A stretch of DNA of 64,000 nucleotides from Flavobacterium tiangeerense. Its GTDB lineage: Bacteria > Bacteroidota > Bacteroidia > Flavobacteriales > Flavobacteriaceae. This document shows, in pieces, positions 63,640-64,000 of the stretch (position 1 is the first letter of the stretch; every line of letters starts with the position of its first letter). Position numbers and translations under genes: made by a program. Under the pieces are notes generated by a model. That model was not told the DNA's origin. It did not search any database and saw only the letters and a list, made by a program, of their open reading frames with translations. The stretch lies in assembly GCF_007830355.1 (NCBI RefSeq), contig NZ_VLKO01000012.1:36539-100538 (forward strand), written 5' to 3'.

Positions 63640-64000
63640 TGGGATCAATCCCAAAACCTGTGGGGAATGAAAAATTAAGCATAAATAGTTGTTAGCCTAA
63701 AAAGGAAGAATGCAACATTTTTAACGCCTCTAAATTGAGTTCTAAAAGCTTTTATTTTAGCATTGAACGACTCTGCAGATGCGTTTGTGCTTCTGTTATC
63801 AAAATAGTTTAGTATGGTTTGGTAATGATTTATTATAGATCTTGAGATTGTATTGAAAGACTTAAATCCAGATTGACTTACTTTTTCATGCCATTTAGCT
63901 AATCTTGAGAGTCCAATGATTTTATCTGTTGTTTTCTCAAATATATTTCTCAACTCTTGGGCTAAATTATATGCTTTTTCGATTTCGGGATATAATTCAA
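63640..64000 (-). mobile_element. 3' end of an ISL3/ISAon1-type insertion sequence (boundary uncertain)
   Basis: The transposase C-terminus lies just beyond the tRNA-Val terminator. The true end of the element was not found; a short palindrome TGGGATCAATCCCA at 63640-63653 may lie near it. The left part of the element is outside the window. Confidence 0.55.
63675..64000 (-). CDS. ISL3/ISAon1-type transposase (C-terminal part, continues past the window)
   Basis: The minus-strand frame is open from the window edge (ELYPEIEKAYNLAQE) to a TAA at 63675-63677, about 107 residues. The end has the DDE transposase signature STNASAESFNAKIKAFRTQ and FRGVKNVAFFLFRL, where the Glu of AESFN is the last catalytic acid in ISL3-type enzymes. 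A TTG at 63951-63953 is not a true start, since the frame is open further upstream. Whether the full element is intact cannot be seen. Confidence 0.85.
   Translation of the reverse strand, partial: ELYPEIEKAYNLAQELRNIFEKTTDKIIGLSRLAKWHEKVSQSGFKSFNTISRSIINHYQTILNYFDNRSTNASAESFNAKIKAFRTQFRGVKNVAFFLFRLTTIYA

Overview
The window is a gene-dense, AT-rich chromosomal segment from a member of the Flavobacteriaceae, most probably Flavobacterium. The evidence is Bacteroidetes-type promoters (-33 TTG, 19-bp spacer, -7 TAnnTTTG), a SusC/SusD pair, a str operon that runs from fusA straight into rpsJ without tuf, Mpl and GbsR-type genes, and protein sequences typical of the genus. Almost everything is ordinary core genome; no prophage, integrated plasmid or CRISPR array was seen.

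Layout. 1-3273 (minus): rpsL-rpsG-fusA-rpsJ. 3444-9929 (plus): an Omp85-like barrel protein, then a SusC/SusD transporter pair. 10001-20031: housekeeping and maintenance genes (rlmB, rhomboid protease, rarA, a YjjG-type nucleotidase, radC, mpl, a TPR protein, a GT-B glycosyltransferase, an Mpo1-like membrane protein) and a DUF1287 gene broken by one in-frame stop. 20244-26753: a giant alpha-2-macroglobulin-like protein with an inserted SusC-type carboxypeptidase-regulatory plus plug module. 26823-30337 (minus): obgE, a CNNM/CBS protein, adk, hpt. 30443-36864 (plus): purK and purE, separated by a two-gene AAA ATPase/HNH cassette that resembles a Septu (PtuA/PtuB) anti-phage system, then an M3 peptidase. 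37090-40882: a GbsR-type regulator followed by a translationally coupled five-gene operon. Two matching inverted repeats lie before the regulator and before the operon. 40859-49235: a UbiA-like membrane protein, gcvP, a FabH-like synthase, a methyltransferase, a family 2 glycosyltransferase and an MlaE/MlaF-type ABC transporter. 49240-56493: SprT-like protein, SDR, GNAT, then a compact minus-strand operon (DinB, NRDE, ATP-grasp, LysE-like, M28 peptidase) and an acyl-CoA dehydrogenase. 56582-63413: anmK, a chalcone-isomerase-like secreted protein, a Glu/Leu dehydrogenase, a glycine-rich TonB-like protein convergent with exbB-exbD, and folC. 63501-64000: tRNA-Val(TAC) and the 3' part of an ISL3/ISAon1-type insertion sequence that runs off the window.

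Points most worth following up are the ATPase/HNH cassette inside the purK-purE pair, the A2M/plug chimera, the twin putative GbsR operators, the nonsense codon at the signal-peptide junction of the DUF1287 gene, and two families of intergenic structured repeats built from conserved arms around variable hairpins. Three genes have a -7 box exactly four bases before ATG, which suggests leaderless mRNAs.

No gene-free stretch exceeds about 290 bp. The longer gaps (11549-11820, 18130-18372, 44670-44952, 46012-46245, 55139-55353) hold promoters, terminators and the repeats listed; 18130-18372 shows nothing recognisable beyond AT-rich spacer.
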